Below are positions 15,588 through 23,018 of a stretch of 64,000 nt of DNA, in pieces (within the stretch, counting starts at the first letter, position 1; every line of letters starts with the position of its first letter). Origin of the DNA: Plantactinospora endophytica (lineage in GTDB: Bacteria; Actinomycetota; Actinomycetes; Mycobacteriales; Micromonosporaceae); the NCBI RefSeq assembly GCF_016862915.1, contig NZ_BONW01000008.1:1-64000 (forward strand), given 5' to 3'. Both the position numbers and the translations under genes were made by a program. The notes beneath the pieces were generated by a model. The model made no database searches. It saw only the letters and a list, made by a program, of their open reading frames with translations, and had not been told where the DNA came from.

Positions 15588-16248
15588 TGCCCGGATCGGC
15601 GTACTCGTGGTGGACGACCACACGGTGGTCCGCCGTGGCCTGCGCGCCTACCTCGAAGTGGTCGACGGGATCGACGTGATCGCCGAGGCCGGCGACGGGC
15701 AGGAGGCGTTGGACCGGATCGCCCGGCTGACCACCGAGCACCGGCCGCCCGAGGTGGTGCTGATGGACCTGGTGATGCCCCGGATGGACGGGATCGCGGC
15801 GACCCGGGAGATCGCCCGCCGCCATCCGGAGGTCCGGGTGGTCGTGCTGACCAGCTTCGGCGAGGTGGAGCGGGTGCAGACGGCGTTGCAGGCGGGCGCC
15901 GCCGGCTACCTGCTCAAGGACGCCGAGCCGGAGGAGGTCGTGCAGGCCATCTTCGCCGCCGCCCGGGGCGAGGTGCACCTCGATGCGGCGGTGACCCGCC
16001 GGCTGACCCGGCAGATGGTCTCCCGGGACGTCGGACTCTCCGCGCTCACCCCACGGGAACGGGACATCCTCGCGCTTGTCGCCCAGGGCCGGTCGAACCA
16101 GCAGATCGCCGAGCAGTTGGTGATCAGCGAGCGGACCGCGCGTACCCATGTCAGCCACGTACTCAGCAAGCTGAACCTGGCGTCGCGGACCCAGGCAGCG
16201 CTGGTCGCGATCCGGGAGGGACTCGTACCGCCACCCGGGGCCGACTGA
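15574..16248 (+). CDS. NarL/FixJ-family response regulator
   Basis: A 224-residue regulator. The receiver has IGVLVVDDHTVVRRGLRAYL, phosphoacceptor Asp near residue 65 in VVLMDLVMPRMDG, the Thr in VVLTSFGE and Lys in GYLLKDAEPEEV. The LuxR-type HTH follows: LTPRERDILALVAQGRSNQQ, then SERTARTHVSHVLSKL. The TTG at 15574 is taken as start because AGAGGA precedes it and no ATG/GTG lies nearby in frame. It pairs with the overlapping kinase and is the prime candidate to act at the two copies of the 51-bp element flanking it. Confidence 0.88.
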   Translation: MTDRDARIGVLVVDDHTVVRRGLRAYLEVVDGIDVIAEAGDGQEALDRIARLTTEHRPPEVVLMDLVMPRMDGIAATREIARRHPEVRVVVLTSFGEVERVQTALQAGAAGYLLKDAEPEEVVQAIFAAARGEVHLDAAVTRRLTRQMVSRDVGLSALTPRERDILALVAQGRSNQQIAEQLVISERTARTHVSHVLSKLNLASRTQAALVAIREGLVPPPGAD

Positions 16249-16671
16249 CGCCGGACGCGACGGATGACGCCGCCCGGGGCCGACTGACGCCGGACCATGC
16301 CCCGTTGACGCCGGACCGTGCCGAATGGTGCCGGACCCTGCCGGATGACGCTGGACGCGACGGATGACGTAGCCGGACCGCTACAGAGTGTCCGTCGGGT
16401 GCCGTCATTCGCGTGAAGCCCCGGCCCGTTCGGCCGACCTAGTCTCGGCTGCACCGGGGGAGGCAGCCTCCCCTACCAGCCACGGAGGGACTGCGTTGGC
16501 GATGGGACCGGCAGCGCCGCCCCGGCGGCGGCCCGGATGATCAGCTTCTCCCGAGCCCGTGGCGACCGGCTCGTCCGCGACCTCTGAGCCCGTGGCCCGC
16601 GCGATGCCGTCGGCGAAGTGGGGGCGCCCGGACCCGGCCCGGCGTGCCTCGGTGACTCTCAAGGAGATCTG
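16249..16671. other. intergenic region with degenerate repeats and regulatory element
   Basis: A 423-bp gap. From 16249 to ~16365 it is built of imperfect units around TGACGCCGGACC and GCGACGGATGACG. The 51-bp bipartite element follows (16364-16414), then TAGTCT near 16440 as a possible -10, a GGGGGAGGC...CCTCCCC inverted repeat at 16455-16475, and finally AAGGAG before the Rieske gene. No gene is apparent in it. Confidence 0.55.
16364..16414 (+). promoter_or_regulatory. bipartite regulatory element, copy 2
   Basis: ATGACGTAGCCGGACC on the left and CCGTCATTCGCGT on the right, with the ATGACG and CGTCAT half-sites 39 bp apart start to start, exactly as at 11277-11327. The sequence between the halves is not conserved, so the halves are what is selected. 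It sits upstream of the Rieske-hydrolase-SDR-dioxygenase unit. Confidence 0.6.
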
Positions 16672-17712
16672 ATGCCACACGTGCAGAACGGCTGGTACCT
16701 GGCCGCCTGGTCCGACGAGGTCGGGCGGACGCTGACCCAGCGGTGGATCGCCGGTAACCCGGTCTGCCTGTACCGGCTGGGCGACGGCACCCCGGTCGCC
16801 CTGGAGGACCGCTGCCCGCACCGGAAGTTCCCGCTCTCCCTCGGCCGGCTCGACGGCGACGTGCTGGAGTGCAACTACCACGGGTACCGGTTCGACGGCA
16901 CCGGTGCCTGCGTCGGCGTCGCCGAGCAGCAGGACAAGCCCCGGGCCGCGACCCGCCGGTTCCGACTGCTCGAACGGGACGGCATCGTCTGGATCTGGCC
17001 CGGCGACCCGGACCGGGCGGACGAGTCGCAGCTTCCGGACACCTCCTGGCTGACCGATCCGAACTGGACACACGTCAGGGGCGTACTGCCGTTGAAGGCC
17101 CGGCACCTGCTGCTGGTGGAGAACCTGCTCGACCTGTCGCACGAGACGTTCCTGCATCCGTCGACGATCGGCAACGCGGCGGTGGCCGCCACCCCGATCG
17201 AGGTCACCACCGCCGGGCCGAAGGTCTACTTCCAGCGCCGAATGACCGGGGTGCAGGCGCCGCCGTTCTACGAGAAGTCGATGGGGCTGACCGGGCCGGT
17301 CGACCGCTGGCAGGACGGCGAGTTCCACCCGCCGGGCATCTTCGTACTCAACATCCGGCTGGCCGCCACCGGGACCGAGGAGCCGGAGGGCTTCCACATG
17401 AAGGTTCTCTATGGAATGACGCCGGCCACCGAGAACGAGTGCCACGACTTCTACGCGCTGGCCCGGGACTACGCGACCGACGACGAGCAGCTCACCACCT
17501 TTCAGCACGAGCAGCAGCTCTCGGTGATGGCCGAGGACGTGCAGGCGCTGGAGGTCCAGGAGGTCATGTACGCCACCGAGCGGCGCCGGGTGGTCGAGTC
17601 GAGCATCCGTTCCGACCTCGCCGCGCTGCGCGGCCGGCGGGTGCTCCAGAAGATGCTGGCCGCCGAGGCGGCGGAGAAGACGACAGCCGGCCCGGTACCG
17701 GCGACCCGGTAG
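16672..17712 (+). CDS. VanA-like Rieske oxygenase (aromatic O-demethylase type)
   Basis: A 346-residue Rieske non-haem iron oxygenase. The [2Fe-2S] motif is CPHRKFPLSLGRLDGD…CNYHGYRFD (around residues 44-70), the form seen in VanA/LigX-type demethylases. The mononuclear iron region follows: ENLLDLSHETFLHP. VanA-type enzymes use a partner reductase to remove methyl groups from vanillate- or syringate-like acids. No VanB-like reductase is next door, so electrons must come from elsewhere. AAGGAG precedes the ATG. In this cluster it would produce a catechol or gallate-type substrate for the 19369 dioxygenase; the actual substrate is inferred. Confidence 0.82.
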   Translation: MPHVQNGWYLAAWSDEVGRTLTQRWIAGNPVCLYRLGDGTPVALEDRCPHRKFPLSLGRLDGDVLECNYHGYRFDGTGACVGVAEQQDKPRAATRRFRLLERDGIVWIWPGDPDRADESQLPDTSWLTDPNWTHVRGVLPLKARHLLLVENLLDLSHETFLHPSTIGNAAVAATPIEVTTAGPKVYFQRRMTGVQAPPFYEKSMGLTGPVDRWQDGEFHPPGIFVLNIRLAATGTEEPEGFHMKVLYGMTPATENECHDFYALARDYATDDEQLTTFQHEQQLSVMAEDVQALEVQEVMYATERRRVVESSIRSDLAALRGRRVLQKMLAAEAAEKTTAGPVPATR

Positions 17713-17869
17713 GCGTCAGACGGCAGGCGCCCAGTGGTAGGCGTCCACCGCTGGCGGTCCGGCGGTAGACGTCCGGCGATAGGTATCCGGCCGACGGCGG
17801 TTGGCCGGCGGTTGACAGTGGACGGTCGAGGCAGCACGGCGAGCTGGGACGAGACGGGAGAGGACGACG

Positions 17870-17902
17870 ATGGCAGGCAACCTGGTCGGGAGCGCCGCGT
17901 GA
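17870..17902 (+). CDS. possible 10-residue leader peptide overlapping hydrolase start
   Basis: ATG at 17870 with a strong GGGAGAGGA upstream opens MAGNLVGSAA and stops at TGA 17900-17902. That TGA overlaps the GTG start of the alpha/beta hydrolase (GTGA). It may serve for translational coupling or be a relic of a lost gene start. A similar mini-ORF precedes the dioxygenase at 19347. Confidence 0.35.
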   Translation: MAGNLVGSAA

Positions 17903-18609
17903 GCACCTTCGTGCTGGTGCACGGTGCCTGGCACGGCGGCTGGTGCTGGCGCCGGGTCACCCCGCTGCTGCGGGCGGCCGGGCACGAGGTGCTGACGCCG
18001 ACGCTGACCGGGGTCGGCGACCGGGCACACCTGGTCAGCCCGCTGGTCGGTCTGGAGACGCACATCGAGGACGTGGTCCGGTGCGTCGACGCGGAGACCG
18101 ACGCCGACGGCGAGGTGGTACTGGTCGGGCACAGCTACGCCGGACTGGTGGTCACCGGGGTCGCGGACCGCCGGCCGGCGAAGGTGTCCCGGCGGATCTA
18201 CCTCGACGCCTTCCTGCCGTTCGACGGCGAGTCCGGGATCGGCCTGCTGCCCGAGAAGGTCGCCGGGCACTACCGGGAGTCGATAGCCGGTGCCGGGCAC
18301 GGCTGGCTGATCCCGCCCCGCTCGCTCCAGGTGCTCGGCGTCACCGAGCCGGACGACCTGGCCTGGCTCACCCCACGACTGACCCCGCACCCGTGGCGTA
18401 GCTACACCGAACCACTGCGGATCGGTACCGCCGTCGACGAGGTGCCCGGCGCGTTCGTCGAGTGCGTCGACTGGATGCGGGTCTTCACCCCGTACGCCGA
18501 GCGGGCCCGGGAGCGCGGCTGGCCGGTGGTCGAGCTGCCGACCGGGCACGAGGCGATGGTCACCGCACCTCGGGCGCTGGCCGAGGCGCTGCTGCGGTTG
18601 GCCGGCTGA
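17899..18609 (+). CDS. alpha/beta hydrolase (esterase/hydroxynitrile-lyase-like family)
   Basis: A 236-residue hydrolase. FVLVHGAWHGGWCW carries the oxyanion HG motif, GHSYAG the nucleophile Ser, an acidic residue lies around FVECVDWM, and the His is in PTGHEAMV. This small-esterase group acts on methyl esters and similar aromatic esters. In this operon it may liberate an aromatic acid from its ester for the dioxygenase branch; this is inferred. The GTG start at 17899 overlaps the mini-ORF stop and has CGGGAG upstream; similarity starts immediately after it. Confidence 0.82.
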   Translation: MSTFVLVHGAWHGGWCWRRVTPLLRAAGHEVLTPTLTGVGDRAHLVSPLVGLETHIEDVVRCVDAETDADGEVVLVGHSYAGLVVTGVADRRPAKVSRRIYLDAFLPFDGESGIGLLPEKVAGHYRESIAGAGHGWLIPPRSLQVLGVTEPDDLAWLTPRLTPHPWRSYTEPLRIGTAVDEVPGAFVECVDWMRVFTPYAERARERGWPVVELPTGHEAMVTAPRALAEALLRLAG

Positions 18610-18611
18610 CG

Positions 18612-19100
18612 ATGACCGGCGCGCAACGGCTGCGGGGCCGGGTCGCGGTGCTGACCGGGGCGGCCGGCGGGCTCGGCCGGGCCATCGCCCGCCGGCTGTA
18701 CGACGAGGGCGCCCTGGTCGCCGGGCTCGACGTACTGCCGGTCGAAGAGACCAGCCGGGCGGTCAACGTCGCCTCCCGAACCTTCTGCACCGGCAGCCCC
18801 GGCCAGCTCGCGTACGTGGCCAGCAAGGGCGCGCTGGTGGGGACGACCCGGGTACTCGCCCGGGAACTCGGCGAACACCGGATCACGGTCAACGCGGCCG
18901 TACCGGCCGAGGTGGAGACACCCGGTACCGCCCGGCACTCCGGACCCGAGGTGTTCGAGCGAACGATGCGGCAGCAGGCGATCCGGGAGTACGTGACCCC
19001 GGAGGGGTTCGCCGGACTGGTCGCGTACCTGGTCTCCGACGACGCCGTACTGCCGACCGGCCAGACGGTGGTGTACGACGGGGGAGGGCTGCTGCGATGA
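18612..19100 (+). CDS. short-chain dehydrogenase/reductase with internal deletion
   Basis: The N-terminus has a normal TGAAGGLG cofactor loop and reaches LVAGLDVLPVEE. The sequence then jumps to SRAVNVASRTFCTGSPGQLAYVASKGAL, normally ~85 residues further on. The NAG-motif strand and the helices of the lower nucleotide-binding half are missing, giving 162 residues against ~250. Catalytic Ser and the YxxxK pair survive, and the frame is open, so this looks like an in-frame deletion. Probably inactive as a dehydrogenase. It starts 2 bases after the hydrolase stop and overlaps the next gene (ATGA). Confidence 0.75.
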   Translation: MTGAQRLRGRVAVLTGAAGGLGRAIARRLYDEGALVAGLDVLPVEETSRAVNVASRTFCTGSPGQLAYVASKGALVGTTRVLARELGEHRITVNAAVPAEVETPGTARHSGPEVFERTMRQQAIREYVTPEGFAGLVAYLVSDDAVLPTGQTVVYDGGGLLR

Positions 19101-19345
19101 GGAACGGGCCGGGCGCCGGCACGTCGGACGGGCCGGTGGTGGAGGAGTTCTCCGCCACCTGGACGCCCGGCTCGACCGACCTGACCGGTACCTGCTTCTG
19201 CGGTGCCCGGCACCAGGACCCGGACCCGGTCGCGATGTGGGACTGGCTGGACGCGCACCCCGAGGGCCACCACGCCACCCCGACCGCGACCGGCGCCCCG
19301 CACGCGGCCGAGGCCGACGGGAAGAGCCGACAGGAAGGACCGTGA
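19097..19345 (+). CDS. small protein of unknown function with CFCG motif
   Basis: An 82-residue protein, not recognised. It has a central TGTCFCGARHQDPDPVAMWD segment with WLDAHPEGHH, giving two Cys and several His that could bind a metal. The C-terminus is Ala/Thr-rich. The start overlaps the SDR stop (ATGA), so it belongs to the same transcript. Placement immediately before the ring-cleavage dioxygenase suggests an accessory role, but nothing in the sequence proves one. Confidence 0.55.
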   Translation: MRNGPGAGTSDGPVVEEFSATWTPGSTDLTGTCFCGARHQDPDPVAMWDWLDAHPEGHHATPTATGAPHAAEADGKSRQEGP

Positions 19346-19346
19346 C

Positions 19347-19376
19347 ATGAGCACATCGGGGAGCCGGCATGGCTGA
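19347..19376 (+). CDS. possible 9-residue leader peptide overlapping dioxygenase start
   Basis: ATG at 19347 is preceded at good distance by AGGAAGGA and encodes MSTSGSRHG before a TGA at 19374-19376, which lies 3 bases inside the dioxygenase gene. Out of frame with that gene. Possibly a coupling leader; low certainty. Confidence 0.3.
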   Translation: MSTSGSRHG

Positions 19377-20619
19377 GATCGTCGCGGCGGCTGCCGCCGT
19401 CCACGCGCCGCAACTGATCAGCCGGCCGCAGAACGAGGAGCTGGAGAAGCTCGACCGGGGCACCGACGCGCTGCACCGGCTGGGCCGGGTACTCGACGAG
19501 ACGTCGCCGGACGTCCTGCTGGTGATCGGCCTGGACCACCTGGAGACGTTCTGGCTCGGCGCGGCACCGACCTTCACCGTCTTCGTCGGCGAGCACGCCG
19601 AGGCGGACTACGCCGGACGGGTGCACCGGAAGGTGCCGGTGCACACCGACCTCGCGGTGGACCTGCTCAACGGACTGGTCGCCCGGGACTTCGACATGAC
19701 ATTCTCCCAGGAGGGCATCCTCGGGCACGCCTTCCTCACCCCGTTCCAGTACGTCCTCCAGGATCGCCCGATCCCGGTGGTGCCGCTGCTGGTCAACGTC
19801 TACCTGCCGCCGCTGCCGAGCCCGCGCCGCTGCTACGCGCTGGGTCGGGCGATCGCCGACGTCCTGGCGTCCCGCCCCGAGCGGGTCGCCGTACTCGCCA
19901 GCGGCGGGATGTCGCACTTCCCCGGCACCGCCCGCTACCACGACCCGCAGCTCTCCTTCGACGAGTGGGTGTTGCAGGAGGTGGGCGCCGGCCGCTGGCA
20001 GGAACTACTGGACCTGACGCCGGTACAGCTCGACGAGGTGGGGGAGGGGGAGTTGCTCACCTGGTTCGTGATGCTCGGCATCACCGGCGAACTGCCCGCG
20101 TCGATGCTCTCCTACCAGGCGCTCTCCCACCACGGGCACGGCGTGGTGCAACTGGTCCCGCCGGTAGCCCCGGCCGCTCCGGCGCCGGAGCCGACCGTGC
20201 CGCGCTACGGCGGTCACGTCTTCACCCAGACCGACTACCGCTGGTACCGGTTCCCGGAGCCGAGCAGTTTCGCGCTGAACCGCCTACTGCACCAGATCAT
20301 CGTGAACCCGGGCTTCCGGTCCGAGTTCGTCCGGGACCGGGCCGCCGTGGTCGGTGCGGCCGAGCTGACCGATCCGGAACGCCGGGCGCTGCTGGCCGAG
20401 GGCTTCGACGAACTGGTCGGCGTCGGTGCCCATCCGCTGCTCGCACTCTCCGCCCGACAGGTCGTGGCGCTGGAACTGCACCGGCCGGCACCGGTCGCTA
20501 CCAGACCGGCGCTCACCGCTGCCGCGACGGCGCCCACCGCTGCCGCGACGGCGCCCACCGCTGCCGCGACCGCGCCCGCACAGGACGCGGCGCTGACAGC
20601 GGGCGGCGAGAACCCGTGA
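19369..20619 (+). CDS. fused LigB-LigA extradiol dioxygenase, gallate dioxygenase-like (GalA/DesB)
   Basis: Residues 1-~270 are a class III extradiol (LigB) domain: VHAPQLISRP with the first iron His, VIGLDHLETF, GILGHAFLTP and SGGMSHFPG. Residues ~290-385 are a LigA-type domain: YRWYRFPEPSSFALNRLLHQ, DPERRALLAEGFDEL, GAHPLL. This single-chain order is that of gallate dioxygenases GalA and DesB (~420 residues), which open the ring of gallate. LigAB encodes the two parts separately. The GalB-like and LigK/GalC-like genes of the cluster support the assignment. The last ~30 residues are 7-residue repeats (TAAATAP). Substrate (gallate, protocatechuate or a methyl ether) is inferred. Confidence 0.82.
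   Translation: MAEIVAAAAAVHAPQLISRPQNEELEKLDRGTDALHRLGRVLDETSPDVLLVIGLDHLETFWLGAAPTFTVFVGEHAEADYAGRVHRKVPVHTDLAVDLLNGLVARDFDMTFSQEGILGHAFLTPFQYVLQDRPIPVVPLLVNVYLPPLPSPRRCYALGRAIADVLASRPERVAVLASGGMSHFPGTARYHDPQLSFDEWVLQEVGAGRWQELLDLTPVQLDEVGEGELLTWFVMLGITGELPASMLSYQALSHHGHGVVQLVPPVAPAAPAPEPTVPRYGGHVFTQTDYRWYRFPEPSSFALNRLLHQIIVNPGFRSEFVRDRAAVVGAAELTDPERRALLAEGFDELVGVGAHPLLALSARQVVALELHRPAPVATRPALTAAATAPTAAATAPTAAATAPAQDAALTAGGENP
20511..20573 (+). repeat. in-frame 21-bp tandem repeat (3 units) in dioxygenase tail
   Basis: Three near-identical 21-bp units (accgctgccgcgacggcgccc) encode TAAATAP three times at the extreme C-terminus, beyond the LigA-like domain. Likely slippage-derived. Confidence 0.8.
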
Positions 20620-20727
20620 CGGATGGAGATCCGGCGCGGCGAAGGTCCCGCCGGCTCTCCACCACCCGCAGACGAGCGCGGGCGACCCGCACGACGCCTT
20701 CTCCCGGTTCTGGCCGCCTCCGCCCGG

Positions 20728-21963
20728 CTACCGCAGCGAGATCACCAGCTGCTGGGCCCGGTGGTCGGAGACCCCGCCAGTCGGGCCGCCGAACCCGTAG
20801 GAGTGCACCCGGACGGCAGCCGAGACGAAGGCCCAGTCCAACCGCCACCAGCGGGGCCAGCCGGAACTGTCCGACCAGGTCGCCGGATAGCGCGCCGACG
20901 ACGCGTAGCTGGCGTCCCGGAGCCGGTCCGGCACCTTCGCCAGGTCGCCCATTGCCGGGCTGGTGTTCAGGTCACCGGCGACCAGCATCGGATGCGGGTT
21001 CGCCGCCACGTCCCGGGCCAGCGCCCGCCACTGCGGCTCCCGCAGCGTGTGCTGCTCCCGGATCACCCGGTAGAACTCGCCGCCCAGCGGGCTGTGGTCC
21101 GGCACCAACTGCACCGGCATGTGCAGGTTGTACACCGACAGCACCCGTCCCGCCCCCACGTCCAGGTCGGTACGGAGCACCTTGTACCGCCAGTGGTCCG
21201 CCGAACCCCACTTCGGCGGCGGCATGTCCGGGGCGTCCAGCGGCAGCCGGCGCAGGATCGGATGTCGGGACAGCGTCACCAGCTCGCCGGCCACCGCGAC
21301 CTCGAACCCCGGAAACTCGGTACGCAGCCGGGCCAACTCCGCCTCGCCCGGCCCGGCCGAGTGCTCGTACCAGTACTCCTGGAGCAGGTAGACGTCGGCG
21401 TCGGCGGCCCGGAGCTGCGCGTACATTCCGTCGGTCTGGCCGCCCTCGTCCCAGTAGCCGGGGTTCCAACTGAAGATCCGGACCGCGTCGGGCGGGGCCG
21501 GACCGTCGCCGCCGGCCAGCCCGCGCAGGTTCAGCCCGGACAGCGGCCCGCCGAGCAGCAGCGCGGCGGCGGCGAGCATCGCCACCGGCCCGCGCGACCG
21601 GCGACACGGCGAAGCGCCCACGGCCAGCACCACCGGCACGACGAGGAAGGCCGGCGGCGGGATCGCGTCCACCGCCAGCCACAGCCACCACTGTCCACTG
21701 AGCACCAGGTGGGCCACCGTGAACGCCAGCCACAGCCCGCCGGCGGCGACCAGGGCGGTGTAGAGCCACCACCGCCACCCGCGCCGCCGCCGGCCCGCCC
21801 GCACACCCTCGATCGCCGCCGCACCGGCTCCCGCCGCGTCGAGCGACGGGGTGACGCCGGTCGATGCGGTGTCGACGGCCCGTGCGGTGTCGACCCTCGG
21901 GGGGCTGTCGGCGGCCGAGCGGGCGGGCAGCAGTCCGTCGCTGCCGGGGGCGGCGACCGTCAC
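20728..21963 (-). CDS. membrane-anchored endonuclease/exonuclease/phosphatase-family protein
   Basis: A 411-residue protein. A disordered N-terminus is followed by three membrane segments (WWLYTALVAAGGLWLAFTVA; WLWLAVDAIPPPAFLVVPVV; VAMLAAAALLLGG), then an EEP phosphodiesterase domain from ~155: VRIFSWNPGY, LQEYWYEH, GDLNTSPA and final SDHRAQQ. The domain would face outside and could hydrolyse phosphodiesters of lipids or nucleotides. The GTG start overlaps the stop of the glycosyltransferase at 21960 (GTGA), making it the last gene of the glycan operon. Cleavage of a lipid-phosphate-sugar link is one possible role, inferred. Confidence 0.78.
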   Translation of the reverse strand: MTVAAPGSDGLLPARSAADSPPRVDTARAVDTASTGVTPSLDAAGAGAAAIEGVRAGRRRRGWRWWLYTALVAAGGLWLAFTVAHLVLSGQWWLWLAVDAIPPPAFLVVPVVLAVGASPCRRSRGPVAMLAAAALLLGGPLSGLNLRGLAGGDGPAPPDAVRIFSWNPGYWDEGGQTDGMYAQLRAADADVYLLQEYWYEHSAGPGEAELARLRTEFPGFEVAVAGELVTLSRHPILRRLPLDAPDMPPPKWGSADHWRYKVLRTDLDVGAGRVLSVYNLHMPVQLVPDHSPLGGEFYRVIREQHTLREPQWRALARDVAANPHPMLVAGDLNTSPAMGDLAKVPDRLRDASYASSARYPATWSDSSGWPRWWRLDWAFVSAAVRVHSYGFGGPTGGVSDHRAQQLVISLR

Positions 21964-23018
21964 GCCGGACCCCGCAGCGGGGTCGGGTCGACCGGGAACG
22001 AGGCGTCGTAGAGCCGGCGGAACGGGCCGGAGGCGAGCCACTGCACCGCACCGGTGGCGACCCCGGCGGTGATGGTGACGTTGACCAGGAAGTGCAGCCC
22101 GGCGAAGAAGACCAGGAAGGGTACGCCGTGCCGGCGGCGGACGAAGCCGTACATGCCGGCGTCGCAGGCGAGCGAGGCGGTCAGCAGGGCGGCCGGGGCG
22201 AGCAGCCCCCACGGGCCGAGCAGCAGCGGCACCGCCAGCGCCGGCAACACCCCGAACGCGGCGAGGCTGCCCCAGGCCCTGGCGGCGGTCTCGAAGCCCT
22301 GGCCGAAGCGGCGGGCCCGGGCGTACAGCGGAATCCGTAGCCGGCCCCGGTGGAACAGCTTGCGCAGCAGCCCGCGCAGCGCGTGGTCGTGGTCGTGCCG
22401 GCCCCGGACCAGCGAGGTGAGCACCAGGCGGTAGCGCCGGCTCAGCCGGTAGCCGTAGTCGACCTCCTCGGTGTGCCGCAGCTCCGGGTTGAACGGGCCG
22501 ATCTCCTCGAAGACGTGCCGGCGCAGCACGCAGACCGCCGGGAACAGGAACGACACGTCACCTTCCGAGCTGATCGACCAGTAGTGATATTGCAGGCCAC
22601 GATAGCGGGCCACCGCCGTGTCGTGCAGCAGCGGCTCGGGATCCTCGATCCCGCAGACCGCCCCGATCCGGGAGTCGCCGAGGATCAGCCGTACCGCGTT
22701 CGCCACCGCGTCCGGCGCCAGCACCAGGTCGGAGTCGACGTAGCAGATCAGCTCGCCGGTGGTGTGCGCGGCGCCGATGTTGCGGGCCCGGCCGCAGCCG
22801 CCGTTGCGTCCGGTGCTGACCACCCGGACGCCGAGCGCCTCGGCCACCGCCACCGACTGGTCGGTCGAGCAGTCGTCGACCATCAGGATCTCGATGTTCG
22901 GGTACGTCTGGTCCAGGATCGACCGCAGGCACAGGTCGAGCGACTCGGCGTAGTTGTAGTTCGGCACGATCACCGAAACGAGCGGGCCGTCGCCCGGTCG
23001 GGCACCGTTCACCGTCAT
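21960..23018 (-). CDS. family 2 glycosyltransferase with C-terminal membrane helices (paralog 1)
   Basis: A 352-residue GT2: VSVIVPNYNYAESLDLCLRS nucleotide-sugar site, VDDCSTDQS, and the DXD-type CYVDSDLVL. Then an acceptor region with EEVDYGYRLSRRY and RGRHDHDHALRGLLRKLF, and three membrane segments before the end (FLVFFAGLHFLVNVTITAGV). The same architecture, including the His-Asp motif and the FFxxxHFLxN helix, recurs in the genes at 23015, 27633 and 32119, so all four form one family. It acts at the cytoplasmic membrane, presumably on a lipid-linked acceptor. It overlaps its neighbours on both sides. Confidence 0.85.
   Translation of the reverse strand: MTVNGARPGDGPLVSVIVPNYNYAESLDLCLRSILDQTYPNIEILMVDDCSTDQSVAVAEALGVRVVSTGRNGGCGRARNIGAAHTTGELICYVDSDLVLAPDAVANAVRLILGDSRIGAVCGIEDPEPLLHDTAVARYRGLQYHYWSISSEGDVSFLFPAVCVLRRHVFEEIGPFNPELRHTEEVDYGYRLSRRYRLVLTSLVRGRHDHDHALRGLLRKLFHRGRLRIPLYARARRFGQGFETAARAWGSLAAFGVLPALAVPLLLGPWGLLAPAALLTASLACDAGMYGFVRRRHGVPFLVFFAGLHFLVNVTITAGVATGAVQWLASGPFRRLYDASFPVDPTPLRGPA

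Noticed and set aside
20511-20619. CRISPR-like short repeats
   Set aside because: Units are contiguous, in frame and coding; there are no spacers or cas genes. The same holds for the other tandem repeats.
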